Shown: positions 11,305 through 22,162 of the stretch, piece by piece
Position numbering within the stretch: the first letter of the stretch is position 1
How the letters are laid out: each line of letters starts with the position of its first letter
Source of the DNA: Ypsolopha sequella
Taxonomy: Eukaryota > Arthropoda > Insecta > Lepidoptera > Ypsolophidae
Reading direction: 5' to 3'
Assembly (NCBI GenBank): GCA_934047225.1
Contig: OW203986.1
Location: forward strand, 20,711,221 to 20,775,220
DNA length: 64,000 nt
The notes under the pieces: model-generated
The model's database searches: none
What the model saw: the letters and a program-made list of their open reading frames with translations, nothing else
What the model was told of the DNA's origin: nothing
Translations under genes and position numbers: made by a program

Positions 11305-11555
11305 CATTATATCATTGCAGTATAGAAACGCAGAAATAAAAGTAAATCTGGATGTGAGGAGCTCTGAACCGGGAATCGAACCCGGTACCTCTCGCTTGCC
11401 GGGCGATTGCTCTGAGTTGTGTTGAGACCTGGATAGCTCAGAGGTTAGAGCAATCGCCCGGCAAGCGAGAGGTTCCGGGTTCGATTCCCGGTTCAGAGCT
11501 CCTCACATCCAGATTTACTTTTATTTCTGCGTTTTTATACTGCAATGATATAATG
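11305..11555. mobile_element. TTAA-flanked palindromic element with tRNA-like arms
   Basis: The unit starts CATTATATCATTGCAG and ends CTGCAATGATATAATG, with TTAA immediately outside each end (11301-11304 and 11556-11559). The arms are near-perfect inverted repeats of about 115-120 bases. Each arm carries tRNA-like sequence next to the shared flank GAGCTCCTCACATCC. The plus arm retains all tRNA landmarks and the minus arm is cut within the D arm near the centre. TTAA target duplication is characteristic of piggyBac and Kolobok transposons. There is no coding capacity, so it would be mobilised in trans. Confidence 0.75.
11427..11498 (+). other. tRNA-like sequence in the plus arm of the palindrome
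   Basis: The pol III box A appears as TAGCTCAGAGGTTAGAG and box B as GGTTCCGGGTTCGATTCCC. The cloverleaf folds as follows: a four-pair D stem GCTC/GAGC, an anticodon stem ATCGC/GCGAG with one mismatch, and a perfect five-pair T stem CCGGG/CCCGG. The acceptor stem ACCTGGA/TTCAGAG has only about five of seven pairs. The anticodon position would be GGC (Ala), but position 33 is C instead of the near-invariant U. A functional tRNA is therefore unlikely; a tRNA-derived SINE head or a captured tRNA is more likely. Confidence 0.6.
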
Positions 11556-12043
11556 TTAATGAACTCTTGTTGCTCGCAGTTTATAGACAGGGAGCTCGTT
11601 TGAAGCGTCTTCAAAAATTATATTGGGCTCCGTTTTTGCAATTTCAAACCCCATGCGCGAAAACGAATTCTTCAGTTTTAAAAAATCGTAAATAAGACTA
11701 AATAAATTGAATCAACATATCAATTGAATATTAACCTTATACGTTTATATAAAAAAAAGTGTAACATGTATAATGTATATAGGTAAATGTATAATGAAAG
11801 GGAAAATTCCCTCGTATTAAAAGTAGCACAGTAATAAAAGGACTGCCCTAACGATCAATAACAATCTATTAAGACATTGTGATTGTATGCGCACTTTAAT
11901 AGGCGTGTGGCTTCGTTCTATTGATACAAAATGACTCGACGCGACTGTGTGGCGCCTCAATGTATCCTCGGCGCATGCGTCAATTTATCTCCTGAAAAGC
12001 GATGAAAAATGAGCGATTTTAGAGTTTTAACCTTAGAGCATAC

Positions 12044-12270
12044 ATAAGTAAACTATAGAGCACGCGCATCGCTAGTAGCGCCTTGTGCCGACCGTAAGCA
12101 GTTTCCATAGTACAAACTGCTGATTAATTTTGTTTATATCACTGATTAGTTTTGTTATATAAATTTTAGCGATGAAAATAAATAAATTTATTTTTGGTTT
12201 TGCTTCCGGGAAGTGTTTAAGCAAAACAGTAGTGCACATTTTACAGTAATTACTTCTATAGTTTACTTAT
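12044..12270. mobile_element. MITE with 15-bp perfect terminal inverted repeats
   Basis: The ends ATAAGTAAACTATAG and CTATAGTTTACTTAT are exact reverse complements. The 227-base unit is non-coding and directly abuts the left end of the next MITE at 12271, which makes a tandem of unrelated elements. The target duplication is not clear. Confidence 0.65.
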
Positions 12271-12323
12271 TTAAGGTCTTTCAATTTAAATGGAAAGTAA
12301 TTTAGGAGGTGATTCAGTATCGT

Positions 12324-13927
12324 ATTTACATAAATGACCTTCCTTATATAGTTAAAGACTTTATTTTTAAAGTTAATAGACGTAAAGATATCCTTGACGA
12401 CACGAATACAACTTTATCACTGGTGCTTGATTGGTTTAGTGTAAATAATTTAGTTTTAAACGCAAAAAAGACAAAGTGTATAAAATTTACGTTACCAAAT
12501 GTAATTCAAGTGGATGGTAATTTGCTTTTGCAGGGGTCCAAGCTGGAGTTAATTAACGAGACTAACTGTGTTACTACAAAACGGTGTTTAACTTTAGACA
12601 GTGTTTAAATCTGTTGTTGTCGCCTTTCCTTTCATATTGTTAAAAAGTGACAGCAACAGATTTAAACACTGTCTAAAGTTAAATACCGTTTTGTAGTAAC
12701 ACCGTAAGTTATAGGCATTATAGGTATTACGGTTTTAGGCATTACGGTAGACTCTCGTCTTCAGTGGGGTCCCCACATAGAAGCCCTATGTGGTAGACTT
12801 AGTTCGGCCGCATACGCTGTTAGACGCATAAGATAAATTACTGATGTAGATACTGCTAGACTAGTCTATTTTAGTTACTTTCACAGCATTATGTCATACG
12901 GCATGCTGTTATGGGGTAGAGCCGCGGATACAGACGCAGTCTTTGTTTTGCAGAAGAGAGCAATTCGGGCTATTTATAATATGAAGCACCGGGATTCATT
13001 AAGAGAAAAGTTAAAAGAAATTAATATATTAACGGTTCCTTGTAAATATATATTTACCAAGTCCTTAGATATGTCAGAAAAAATGTTGAGTCTTTCCCAA
13101 GGCTTGGTGAGCAACATGGTAAGGAAACCAAAAATAAGCATAAACTGGCTTTTCCAAAAATCAGACTCGCTAAGGTGAGTACCTCTTTCGTAGGACATGG
13201 TATAAGATTTTACAATAAACTTCCAAAGGAGGTCCTTACTTTGTCAGAGAATAAGTTTAAACAGTATATTAAGCAGGGCCTATTGAAAAAGGCATATTAT
13301 AAAATAAATGAATATTTAGATGATGGTGAAGCATGGTGTTACAGTGATAATGATAGTAAGTTATAATTTAATTAAATAGTATAATTTCCTAACTTATGAT
13401 TCCTCTAAGGTGTAAACATTAATTGATTACAGACTGTAAGAGGAAAAAGACTATATGAGACAGGTAGACAAAGATATATATGTTTTTCTTTTTTTCATTA
13501 ACCTGAATTCCTGCTGTCTTGTATTTTCTTATCTCTTGGTTAAAGTAGATATAAGTCATATATTGTATAGTATAAGTTTTATGTTGAAAAAAAGACATGA
13601 TCTTGCTAAGTTTCTTGCCCTTCTTCTCAGCAAGACTAATCGAATGGGCGGAGGTAGGCATGTATTTATATATGTAACCTATTAGTATGTAGTATATAGG
13701 ATGGGATTTGGTCGGCCGCCTGGATTCGTGCTGGGGGCTCTCGGTTGGTGATCATTGAACCTTGTTCCTGGTCCCTGGCCGGGTCTCCGGTATGGGTTCG
13801 GGCGGCTGATTGGATGTTACCTTGTATAATTTTACCCATCATTTTAATCGTAAATATATTGCTACATAAATTAAATAAACCTTTAATTTAGTTCATGTAC
13901 ATTTATTATTTTATTACATATATTTTC
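12324..13927 (+). pseudogene. Non-LTR retrotransposon (LINE) RT C-terminal fragment
   Basis: The fragment encodes the C-terminal half of a LINE reverse transcriptase and continues into its 3' untranslated region. YINDLPYIVKD opens it, followed by the thumb-like WFSVNNLVLNAKKTKCI. A 135-base MITE then interrupts it (12568-12702). It resumes with LGITVDSRLQWGPHIE, SIMSYGMLLWG and VFVLQKRAIRAIYNMKHRDS, and ends with FYNKLPKEVL in another frame. There are frameshifts or stops near 12834 and 13175. The YxDD-bearing catalytic palm lies upstream of the preserved part and is missing, so the copy was 5'-truncated on insertion or later deleted. The 3' part (about 13370-13927) includes ALLLSKTNRMGGG-like sequence, which reappears reversed at 43320-43400. 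It is a dead copy of a jockey/CR1-like lineage; the exact clade is uncertain. Confidence 0.85.
12568..12702. mobile_element. Palindromic MITE, 135 bp, copy 1 (inside the LINE)
   Basis: The ends are GTGTTACTACAAAACGG and its reverse complement, and the arms run about 53 bases. A second 135-base copy lies at 42323-42457 with the central loop in the opposite orientation. It interrupts the LINE reading frame just before LGITVDSRLQW. The frame appears to continue after it, apart from a short local duplication. It is non-coding, and the superfamily is not assigned. Confidence 0.9.
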
Positions 13928-14163
13928 TTAATATATCACATTCCACTGAACAGTATTTTTTTTGCGCGAACTTTTTCTTCACTTGTCTATACAAACTGAG
14001 TCAACTGATCGGACCACTTTGTACTGAAAAGTGAAAAAAAAGTTCGCGCAAAAAAAAGTGCTTTGCAGTGGAATGTGATGTATTAACGATACTGAATAAC
14101 CTCCTAAATTACTTTCCATTTAAATTGAAAGACCTTATATATACTCAAAGGTTTTAACATAAT

Positions 14164-15083
14164 ACTGGTTCACTTTTGTCTATAATGGCCAATTGGCCAT
14201 TTTATGAATTCTAGAGGCATTTTGGGTAACATTTAGCCAAATGAGCTATTTTTATTAATTTGGACCTGCTGAACACGAATTCGATGTTGGCAGGCCTAAA
14301 TGTTGGCCGCAAGTTCAGAATTCAAGACGGTGGACGTTTCCTTAATGTTATGATACGGCCTCTCCCGCCGCGGGTTTTTTAAATTCTAAAAACCACTTCT
14401 CATAATCTGAATAGCTAAATATTGTACTCGTATATATTTATGTTTATGTAGTTTATTACCACACTTTGTATATTTATGATATTTTATAGATTGTATTTTC
14501 TTTGTAGTTAGTGTATATTTTAAGTATTATTTATAATTTAGTATTATTTATATTATTTAAGTTTCTTGTTAATAAAATTTTTATTAAGAGATTATATTAT
14601 GTTAATATACTAATATCTCAACATTCTAAATATAAATACGTTATGGTGATGAATGAAAAAATATTTTCGAACTTATTGGACACGGGTTATATATATTTTG
14701 GATGAAAAAAATTCATAGAAAGTTTTATATATATATTTTTATTTTTAATTATCATTATGGGTACATGTATAATTCTTTGTATGTTTACGTGTATGATTAC
14801 TTTGTTTATGTAACTTTTTTTTCCTATTATGATGGTTTTGCTGTCAGAAATCTCTGTTTAGAGATAAGCTCGCCCATGTGCATCTCTTTTCACTATAATT
14901 TTGTCTATGTTTATAAACAGAAATAAAGAAAAAAGATAAAAGGCTAAATTAAAAAAATAAAAATGAACTAGGCGTGCCAACATCAAAATTCGTGTTCAGC
15001 AGGTCCTATTGAGTAAGAAAAGCCCATTTGGCCAAATGTTACCCAAAATGTTGCTAGATTTAAAAACTGGAAAAGTGAACCAG
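14164..15083. mobile_element. Foldback element with about 130-bp arms, split by LINE 3' UTR
   Basis: ACTGGTTCACTTTT at the left is matched by AAAAGTGAACCAGT at the right. The arms continue through CATTTTGGGTAACATTT, CCAAATG and GGACCTGCTGAACACG and their complements. The middle (about 14400-14965) is a LINE 3' untranslated region, so the present spacing partly reflects a nested insertion. No transposase is present. Confidence 0.75.
14400..14965 (+). mobile_element. LINE 3' untranslated region
   Basis: Very AT-rich sequence ends with GAGATAAGCTCGCCCATG, then GTTTATAAACAGAAATAAAG and an A-rich tail. The GATAAG-YCGCC-then-AATAAA signature recurs at 23190-23280, 29430-29527, 54440-54540 and 60140-60236. 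It therefore marks the 3' end of a related set of non-LTR elements. No reverse-transcriptase frame is attached. Confidence 0.6.
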
Positions 15084-15639
15084 TCGACGAGACTACGGAA
15101 ATAAGAAAATTTAGGGAAAGTTCACAAAAGTATGACAAGTTTCTTTTTTGTCGCAGACGTTTTAATATAAACTGGTAGCACAATATTTTGTAGTAGCACA
15201 AAATCCTTAGGGAATAGCTCATTTTTGAAAACCGTTTATTGGGTACCTGTCTTCCTAAATACTTTACCTGTATCAATCATAATCCCAGTAAATAGAATTC
15301 TTTTGATTCAATTATATTATAATCATCCCCATCTCAATACACAACAAAAAAAAAAAAAACATTTGGAAGCCGGAGGCTCGATCGTGTGGAAGTCTATATT
15401 GTAAATCAATTGTTATCGAGAATCACTAACTGAGAGTGATAAAAGCAATGACGAGAGAAAAGTTACGATATGTTTTTTTTATATAAGTGCATCAATTAAA
15501 TAATAATATTACCTCGTACAGTCGTACCTGTAATGCTAAGGTATTGAACTCGACAGTCTAGACTTATCATGATTTATTGTAGATTGGGAACCCAAGGGAG
15601 AATTCCATCTAATTGCAGAATGAAACCATTTAGAAAAAA

Positions 15640-16906
15640 TGTATTGCTTCCATTTTTCAACAAAGGAGAAAACTAAATTTCGTGAACATTATTTTTTGCG
15701 TGAAAAGACCATTATGGAAACAAAAAAAAGCTTGATAAATATTATGTGGACTCTGCTCCGTCGATTAATTCACAAATGATTTACCGATTTTCCCTGTGGT
15801 CGTACAAGCACAAATGATGCCGAACGTTCAGGACGCCCAATTGAGGTCACTACACCAGAGATGATAGCCAAAATTCACGATATCGTTTTCAATGACCGAA
15901 GAATTAAAGTCCAGAGGGCCTATTATGTATCTTTAGTTGCCATCTGGACTTGGTGCCTATCATCAAAAACATAGATATACTATTGAATTCTGATTGTCAA
16001 AGGATATGTTCGCACTTGAAATGACGACACAGTTCGTAAATAGTTCAATACCAACTAAAGGCAATTTTAAAAGTTCTGTTTTAGCTATGTTTTTGATGAA
16101 AGGCACCTAGTCCAGTAGGCAACTAAAGATACAGAATAGAGGGGCAGGAGATAGTAGCAATGGTAAGTATTTTAGATGAACACGTTCGCGATATCCTACA
16201 TCAACATTTAGAGATGAAAAAGCTATCCTTGCGATGGGTGCCGCGTTTACTCACAGCAGATCAAAAACGCACACGTGTAACCACTTCAGAGGCTAGTTTA
16301 GCACTGTTACGGGACAAAAAAGAATTTTTGCGACGTTTTATAACGGTGTATGAAACATGGATTCACCACCTTACACCAGAAACCAAAGAACAGTCGAAAC
16401 GGTGGATTGCTTCTGGCGAACCTGTGCCAAAGAAGGTAAAGGCAGTTTTATCGACTTATAAAGTCATGGCTACAGTTTTCTGGAATTCTCATGGCATAAT
16501 GCACATTGATTATCTCCAAAAGGAAAAAAATATTAACGGCGAATATTATGCCGGTGTATTGGACAAGTTTCAGAAAGTTTTAATAGAAAAAAGGCCACAT
16601 TCGGCACAGAAGAAAATTCTCATCCACCAAGACAACGCACGAGTGCACAAATTCCATGAGTTACGCTATGAATTGTTTTCTCATCCACCTTATTCTCCAG
16701 ACTTAGCCCCTTGCGACTATTTTCTGTTCCCGAACGTAAGGAAATGGCTTGGTGGAAAGAGATTCAGCTCCAATGAGGAGATCATTACCGAAACAAATGC
16801 ATATTTTGAAGGGTTACCGAAATCATATTATTCGGAAGGCATCGAGAAGTTGAAAAATCGTTAAACTAAATGCATTGAGCTAGGGGGAGATTATGTTGAA
16901 AAATAA
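15640..16906 (+). pseudogene. Mariner-like transposase pseudogene, MITE-interrupted
   Basis: This is a broken DD34D mariner transposase gene. The N-terminal part (about 15640-15913) is recognisable only across frameshifts and stops (DAERSGRP-like and IAKIHDIV-like pieces). A 229-base MITE then intervenes, and the frame is open from 16160 to 16864. Visible motifs are WVPRLLTADQKR, ETWIHHLTPETKEQSKRW, HQDNARVH and YSPDLAPCDYFLFP. The first catalytic Asp, normally in VDETW, is Tyr here (VYETW). The second and third Asp are present but only 27 residues apart instead of 34, so about seven codons are missing between HQDN and HELRYEL. A TAA replaces a sense codon at 16862, and homologous sequence (TKCIELGGDYVEK) continues to a second stop at 16904. 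It is catalytically dead on several counts. A 5' terminal repeat was not found. Confidence 0.9.
15914..16142. mobile_element. Foldback MITE inside the mariner gene
   Basis: The left arm CTATTATGTATCTTTAG with TTGCCATCTGGACTTGG pairs with the right arm CTAGTCCAGTAGGC and CTAAAGATACAGAATAG. Pairing continues inward through CATCAAAAACATAG/CTATGTTTTTGATG. The mariner reading continues sensibly on both sides, with AAAGTCCAG before it and CAGGAGATAGTAGC after it. A short CAG may be the target duplication. The insertion is younger than the mariner copy. Confidence 0.8.
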
Positions 16907-17559
16907 ATGCCGTTTACGTCGAAAAATCTAGGCTTGTTTAATTTTTACCAGACTTATCACTCCGCCTTCGTATAAGAGTACGAATTGATTTTTTATTATT
17001 AATATAACTGTCAAAGAACTCTGAAAAGAAATAGATTTGAATAGGGGAATTTGAAGAATCCTTATCTGATTTATTCAGATTCGTACTGCAGCTTAATATT
17101 AAAAAGTCCCACAGTGTGAATGAACTGCCGACCTCAGCGTTATAGTTCGTGTCATGGAAGAATCTCGTAGCAGTGCAGGCACGGCCATGTTACTGAATGA
17201 AAAATACCAAAAGTATCACCAAAGGTATACTAATAATAAATTAGTAAAAATTCGTGTTTGTACCATTGATATAACAAAAAAGAAGATAAGGTACGTTCTT
17301 ATATTGTCAACTGAAAAATGGACCTCTTTTTTGAACGAGCGCCACCAATCGAAAGATATAGAGCGACGAGCTTCGACGGCAGCGCGAGTGAAACGAAACG
17401 AACAAATACGGGTCCATGGGCCTGTATTTGAAGGTCTACAAAAAGCCGGGTGCCGTGTCTTCCCTTTTGTTTTGTCTAAGTTATATATTATTTTTGCGAA
17501 ATTTTAAATGAAACGGGTAATTACTATTGTACTGAAACCAAAACAAAAATTTTTAATTT

Positions 17560-17757
17560 TTTTTTGTCTCCCTGTCTGTTTTATTTGAGGACTACTCAAA
17601 AACTACTTGGTTGCGGTTTTTCTTATTATCATCGTAGTGACCCTGGTCAACATATAGGTTATAGGGTAGTTAATAAAATAACAGCCAAGCTGAAAACGGG
17701 GCAAATAGTGAACAAACGCGGGCGGAGCCGCTGGCGAAAGGCTAGAATATAATATAA
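17560..17757 (+). repeat. Short dispersed repeat (GTCTGT ... GCGGTTTTT ... GCGGAGCCGC type)
   Basis: It shares the order CCTGTCTGTTT, ACTACTTGG, TTGCGGTTTTTCTTATTATCAT, CGTAGTGACCCTG, GTTAATRAAATAA and CGCGGGCGGAGCC with copies at 22600-22860 and, reversed, 26755-26955. Related shorter relatives lie at 27560-27740 and 60243-60412. It is non-coding despite several short open frames. This is a common insect repeat type and its class is not settled here. Confidence 0.6.
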
Positions 17758-18056
17758 GTACTATGAACAATAAGATCACACATAAAAAGTATTCAAAAAT
17801 CTACACCGACTTTCAGGTTTGCCTGAAAAGAATAATGACAATTTGGCCGGCATTCTTTTCGTTTCTGCCGCATGATCTCTAAAAATAGGCGCTTTTAAAT
17901 TTTCCGATCCCTACCCTCCCTTCTTTGCTGTTTTATTATGTAAAGTAAATTTATTTATCAACGAATCGCAATAAAGGTTTCGCTTCGAGATTTCAGTCAT
18001 GATTGGATGTACGAGTAGTATGAAAATGAGAAATGAAAATATAATATACATATATT

Positions 18057-18222
18057 AAAGCCGTTTCTGAAGGCTTTAATTTTAGTTTTAGAGCTGTCAG
18101 AACTTAAACTTTTACAAAGTAATTTATCTTCTGTTACTAACGCTTGAGGACTATTTTGCAATGAAGAAAGTTTAGTTCAGACGGCACTAAAAATAAAATT
18201 TCAGCCTTCAGAATTTGGTTCC
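18057..18222. mobile_element. Foldback MITE, AAGGCTTTAATTTTAGT family, copy 1
   Basis: The left arm TCTGAAGGCTTTAATTTTAG pairs with the right arm CTAAAAATAAAATTTCAGCC. The copy at 47543-47708 has the same arms, but its loop (CTTCATTGCAAAATAGTCC) is the reverse complement of the loop here (GGACTATTTTGCAATGAAG). The two copies therefore lie in opposite orientation. Non-coding. Confidence 0.85.
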
Positions 18223-18273
18223 ATAATTCGACAGTTTTGTAAACAGATGCCTTATTGTCTAACTTCAACATCA

Positions 18274-18366
18274 ATCGCTATTGCTTTCAAAAGTACGCGT
18301 GATTGGCTAGAAGGGATGAGTCACGTCATTTATAGCCAATCACGTTACCTTTAAAGCAACAGCGAT
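18274..18366. repeat. Inverted repeat around GTGATTGGCTA
   Basis: ATCGCTATTGCTTTC and CGTGATTGGCTA on the left are mirrored by TAGCCAATCACG and TTTAAAGCAACAGCGAT on the right. A half-like relative with TAGCCAATCAC and TGAAAGCGATAG is at about 52186-52256. Probably a small foldback element. Confidence 0.6.
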
Positions 18367-18419
18367 AGACGATTTCATGACTATTTCCTTACACAATCGC
18401 ACCTCAGAAAACAGATTTT

Positions 18420-19313
18420 ACGGTTCACCAGTTTTGAAGATAAGAGGGCACATACATTTTTCGAAGATTTCTCGAAATATACGCAAGGCGATATATTTTT
18501 ATACCCATATGATATATATTTCTATATAAAAAAAAAAATTACTGTTTTAATATTTCTCACCTGTCCTTGATTTTTTTAAATTTGCTGTAGTTTTCCTGTA
18601 ATAGGCCAGTCAAGTCGAGTCGAGCACTTGTAGGCGGAAAATTCTTTTAATCAAGTAATTCAATTCACGATGCAAACCACAATTTTTTTCACAACAAAAA
18701 ACCGCAATGTTGTTTTTCAAACTTGGACGTAAGTGATTTAAAACCGGTAACTGTCAATCGCGTTCAGTTTGATCGTCGGACAAATCACGCTTTACACTCA
18801 CATGTGCATATAAGTGTTTAAATTTCAAGTGTTTAATGGTTTTATATACATAAAATTAACCTATTTTAGTAATTATTATTGCAATTATAAAATATAGCAC
18901 ATTTTGAACACGACATCGCAATTCATTTTATTTTCCTTTTTAAACCGCCAAAACTCCTTAGTCTCCTAAAAACATAGACATTAAAAATAAATATTGATAT
19001 TTACTGGAGACTTGAAGTACTTCCTAGCTTGTCTTTGCAGTATGAAATGATAACATCACAACATATTTTTGAGAAAATGCAATTTTTGTGACAAATTTCA
19101 AGTCTTTAACGGTGCTAAAGTTGTGAGGCTGTGACATACGGATGGATTGACGGACGGACGAATAACGGAGTCTCACCATAAATGTTCCTTTTGTACCTTT
19201 TAGGTACTACGGAACCCTAATAAGTCTATGAACTTTCTAAGTCCGCATATTGTGACTGGCAACTATGGAACCCTATACTGCGCGTGGCCGAACACGCACT
19301 TGGCCGGTTTTTA
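18420..19313. repeat. Fragments of the CCGGCCAAGTG/GGAACCCTAA repeat
   Basis: Plus-strand sequence to about 19219 resembles the copy at 36418-37132. It has an ACCAGTTTTGAAGATAAG block, a TTTCTCGAAAT block, the ACGGACGGACGAATAACGG run and GTACTACGGAACCCTAA. A reversed terminal piece ending CACTTGGCCGGTTTTT follows at about 19265-19313. The plus copy lacks its usual start. Confidence 0.55.
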
Positions 19314-19574
19314 TTTCTTATTTTAAAGTTTAAAGAAATTAGATAAACATATACAAATAGTGAGTGTAGTAAATTTTTAAGTCTAACGCAATGCTTAGTT
19401 ATATTTTTCTAGATCAGAGCAATAAAACATACATAAGGGCCTAATCAAAACTTCTTTCTTAGAAGTTGGTTAACTCTTAACTCTTTTCCACTTCCAAGAT
19501 GTCTCAAGTTAGCAACTCTGCAAGTAACTATGTAATGAAAGCAAGCAGGGACCATGCAACATAGAGATGGCCGT

Positions 19575-20998
19575 ATGGGATTAGATATACTTACATACAT
19601 ACATACATACATACTCACCACATCCAAAGATGACCGATACCAAAACAGAAATTCTTGGTTCAGAAGAAGTGAATAAAATTGCGTCAAATATGGGCCGTTT
19701 CCAAATGAAATAATCATAAATTGACAACTTAAAATCATAAGGAAATGTTTTTTTGTTAATGTTAAAATAAATAGTAATTATGATATAAATGAAGGAAGGA
19801 AATACAAGTGAAAGAATAAATCTGAAAACCATAAATTTGTAATTCTATGTGGAATAATAACTAACCAACATAATTTGATTAGTAATGTTTCATACAATTT
19901 GTAGGTAAGTTTGTTATTATTGCTCGAATTATTTATTAGAATGGTGTGAAACTCTCGAGGCGTGAGTCTTACCCGCACTTGACCGGTTTTATGACTGCTG
20001 TCACTTGTTTCAGTTCCATCTTTGACATTTGAACAGCTTTACACGTTCAAAACGAGGAGTCATCACTCGGAGTGATGCGAATTTCACCCCACAGAGCGTT
20101 CAAAAATCGACATGGGTGAATCCGAGAGTAAACGAGCTACGAGTATTACCTGATAGTTGCAAGTGCGATTTCTAACGCTGCTTGGATAGGTACCGTTAAC
20201 ATTCGCCTGACAGTTGAAGCTTCGTTGTTTTCCCGGCTTTTGCACAAAATACAAAACTTAAAAAATGAATTCAACATTTCGGTAGTAGGGCTGTTATGTC
20301 ATATTTTTAGTTTAAAGCATTTATTTTCCTTTCATAACGACTTAAAAAGCATTTTCGGTTTCCCGCCCTTGAATTTCATTTGAGGTTAATTTGACTTTGA
20401 CGTTTAACGGAAATTATTTGCAAGCGTTTCAAAACCAGATTTTTCTTTCTCTTTCTAGTATGTTGCTTTGTCTCTTTCTTATAAACAAGTGAAATGCACG
20501 ACGATCACACGTTTCGAAACGGAATTAATATGTAGGAACCTCAGACCAAATAATTCAAGACGGAGAACTGTCAACATTGAAGTGAGGCCGGTTTTGTGAA
20601 CATGTGTGCGCTTAGTGAGTGTTGCCGCGTATGTAAATACTGAGATAGATTGCGCATGTGTGAGTTTCAAGACGTGTACGAACACGAAACTGTCTTACTT
20701 TTGGCCTGCTTCACCCGTTACAAGGAGTGGGCTTGATATTTATTTCGTCTGAGGTAGAAACAAATAAGACATTTGTGGACCATGTATGCATCTCTACGAA
20801 ATACTGTCTCTATGATTCGCACCTCTTAGAACCGACACATGGAGCGTCAACAACTCACAGTTTCTAGAAGTTTTAAACTATACGGAACCCTTGCCTAGGA
20901 GAGTATTACTGAAGTTTTAGTTTCGGCTTTCAGTTTAAAAAGAAAAGTCTGTTGGTCCACAGCCACATGTTATGGATACGTGCGATTATAGATTAACG
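19575..20998. other. No recognised gene
   Basis: A short CATA microsatellite lies at about 19592-19613. A reversed end of the CCGGCCAAGTG repeat (CCGCACTTGACCGGTTTT) lies at about 19970-19990. I see no exon, RNA gene or inverted-repeat element in the rest. The minus-strand open frames here carry no recognisable motif. Confidence 0.45.
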
Positions 20999-20999
20999 T

Positions 21000-21225
21000 G
21001 TTCTTCGGATGTAGGTAATCTGTTTGAAAAGTAGCTTCATGTCACGTCATCTAAGATTATCGTCTTTATGTTTGGGTTGGGAAGGCAGTTGCAAAACTGA
21101 CTAAAGTTATTTTCAGGACAGAAGTTACCTGTCAAAATAATTATTGTCGATGAATAAATAACGCGTAGAAGACTGTTCTTCGGATGTATGTAATCTGTTT
21201 GAAATGTAGCTTCATGTCACGTCAT
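21000..21225 (+). repeat. Direct duplication with period of 175 bp
   Basis: The block starting GTTCTTCGGATGTAGGTAAT and ending CATGTCACGTCAT occurs at 21000-21050 and again at 21175-21225 with two substitutions. The intervening GGAAGGCAGTT ... ACAGAAGTTACCTGTCAAA segment has a further diverged copy at about 22228-22290. This suggests local segmental duplication of a longer unit. Confidence 0.7.
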
Positions 21226-21252
21226 TTATGTTTGGGTTGCCGACTTAGAATT

Positions 21253-22162
21253 ATTACGCCTAGAAGTAGTGTCTAGTACGAACAGCTGTTCGAAAAATGA
21301 ACAAATTTCCTCTGTATAGTGCGCGTGACCGCGGTGTATTTATTGATGGTCGTACGCACACAAGCGCGTGAATAATGTTGCCCGCAAAAAATGCATTTAG
21401 TGAAGTAGTGAACTTCTTTACATTTATTAAACTTATTAAGTAAGAAGAAACTAAATTTGACTAACCCAATTTAAATAACGACTTATTTTTATAATATCGT
21501 TTCTTGAAATTAAATTAAATGACGGTGTGAAATGTATTGCAGGTATTGGGAAATAAAGGCCTTTATTTAAATTTTATAAGGCCTTTATAGTTGCGCAGCG
21601 AGATAGGACCTTAAGTGACTGGACCAAATCGATTTGTTTTTATCAGAAATATAAATCATATGCCGAAATGCTCACGAGCACCCTAGCTACAATTACATTT
21701 CACCGTGTTTACCAAAAAATATAGGGTCTCCCTTATAGATGGAACTCTTGAGGCTTTTGAAAACTACACAACACACATCTTACGGCAACAAACACTAATA
21801 CGTATACATAAGCTCAACATATTATAGTGTTTTTTTTTGTACTGGTAACACTGGCAACATAAACAAAAATAAACAAAAATATTACGAGGTTATTTTTTGA
21901 TTTTGATAAACTTTGCACTAAGAAATATTAATGGAAATGTGATACTTACATATATAATGATACATTTTGTCCTTTTTTTCTTTCCGATAGTAATTTGAAC
22001 ACGTTTTAAAAGCGCAACTCGGCATATTTAATGAAAAATTTGGAGAAGTGTTCTTGATCAAATGTCCTTGTGCACTGACTCAGTGACAACGCGGTCTCGT
22101 CTACTTTGGCCAAGACTAAACCGTCGCATATTTCGTGCGCTTACACTACTTCTAGGCGTAAT
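21253..22162. mobile_element. Possible DNA element with 20-bp terminal inverted repeats
   Basis: ATTACGCCTAGAAGTAGTGT on the left and its exact reverse complement on the right delimit about 910 bases. The interior is non-coding and shows no second-level symmetry beyond the ends. A perfect 11-bp-arm palindrome around CATGGAATTAG follows directly at about 22165-22194. No target duplication was recognised, so mobility is an inference. Confidence 0.5.

Larger units (their letters stand above)
12271..14137. mobile_element. MITE split by a LINE insertion
   Basis: The outer parts 12271-12323 and 13928-14137 together match the intact 254-base element at 40207-40460. Shared features are the terminal AAGGTCTTTCAATTTAAATGG, the GGTGATTCAGTRTCG motif, and an internal CACATTCCACT ... 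TTTGCGCGAA palindrome arm. The junction reads ...CAGTATCGT on the left and TTAATATATCACATTCC on the right, exactly where the intact copy reads on continuously. The intervening 1.6 kb is therefore an insertion (see the LINE entry). The element is non-autonomous. Confidence 0.85.

Noticed and set aside
11427..11498. Functional tRNA-Ala (GGC) gene
   Set aside because: The acceptor stem has two mismatches, position 33 is not U, and the sequence lies in the arm of a palindromic repeat. Kept only as tRNA-like.
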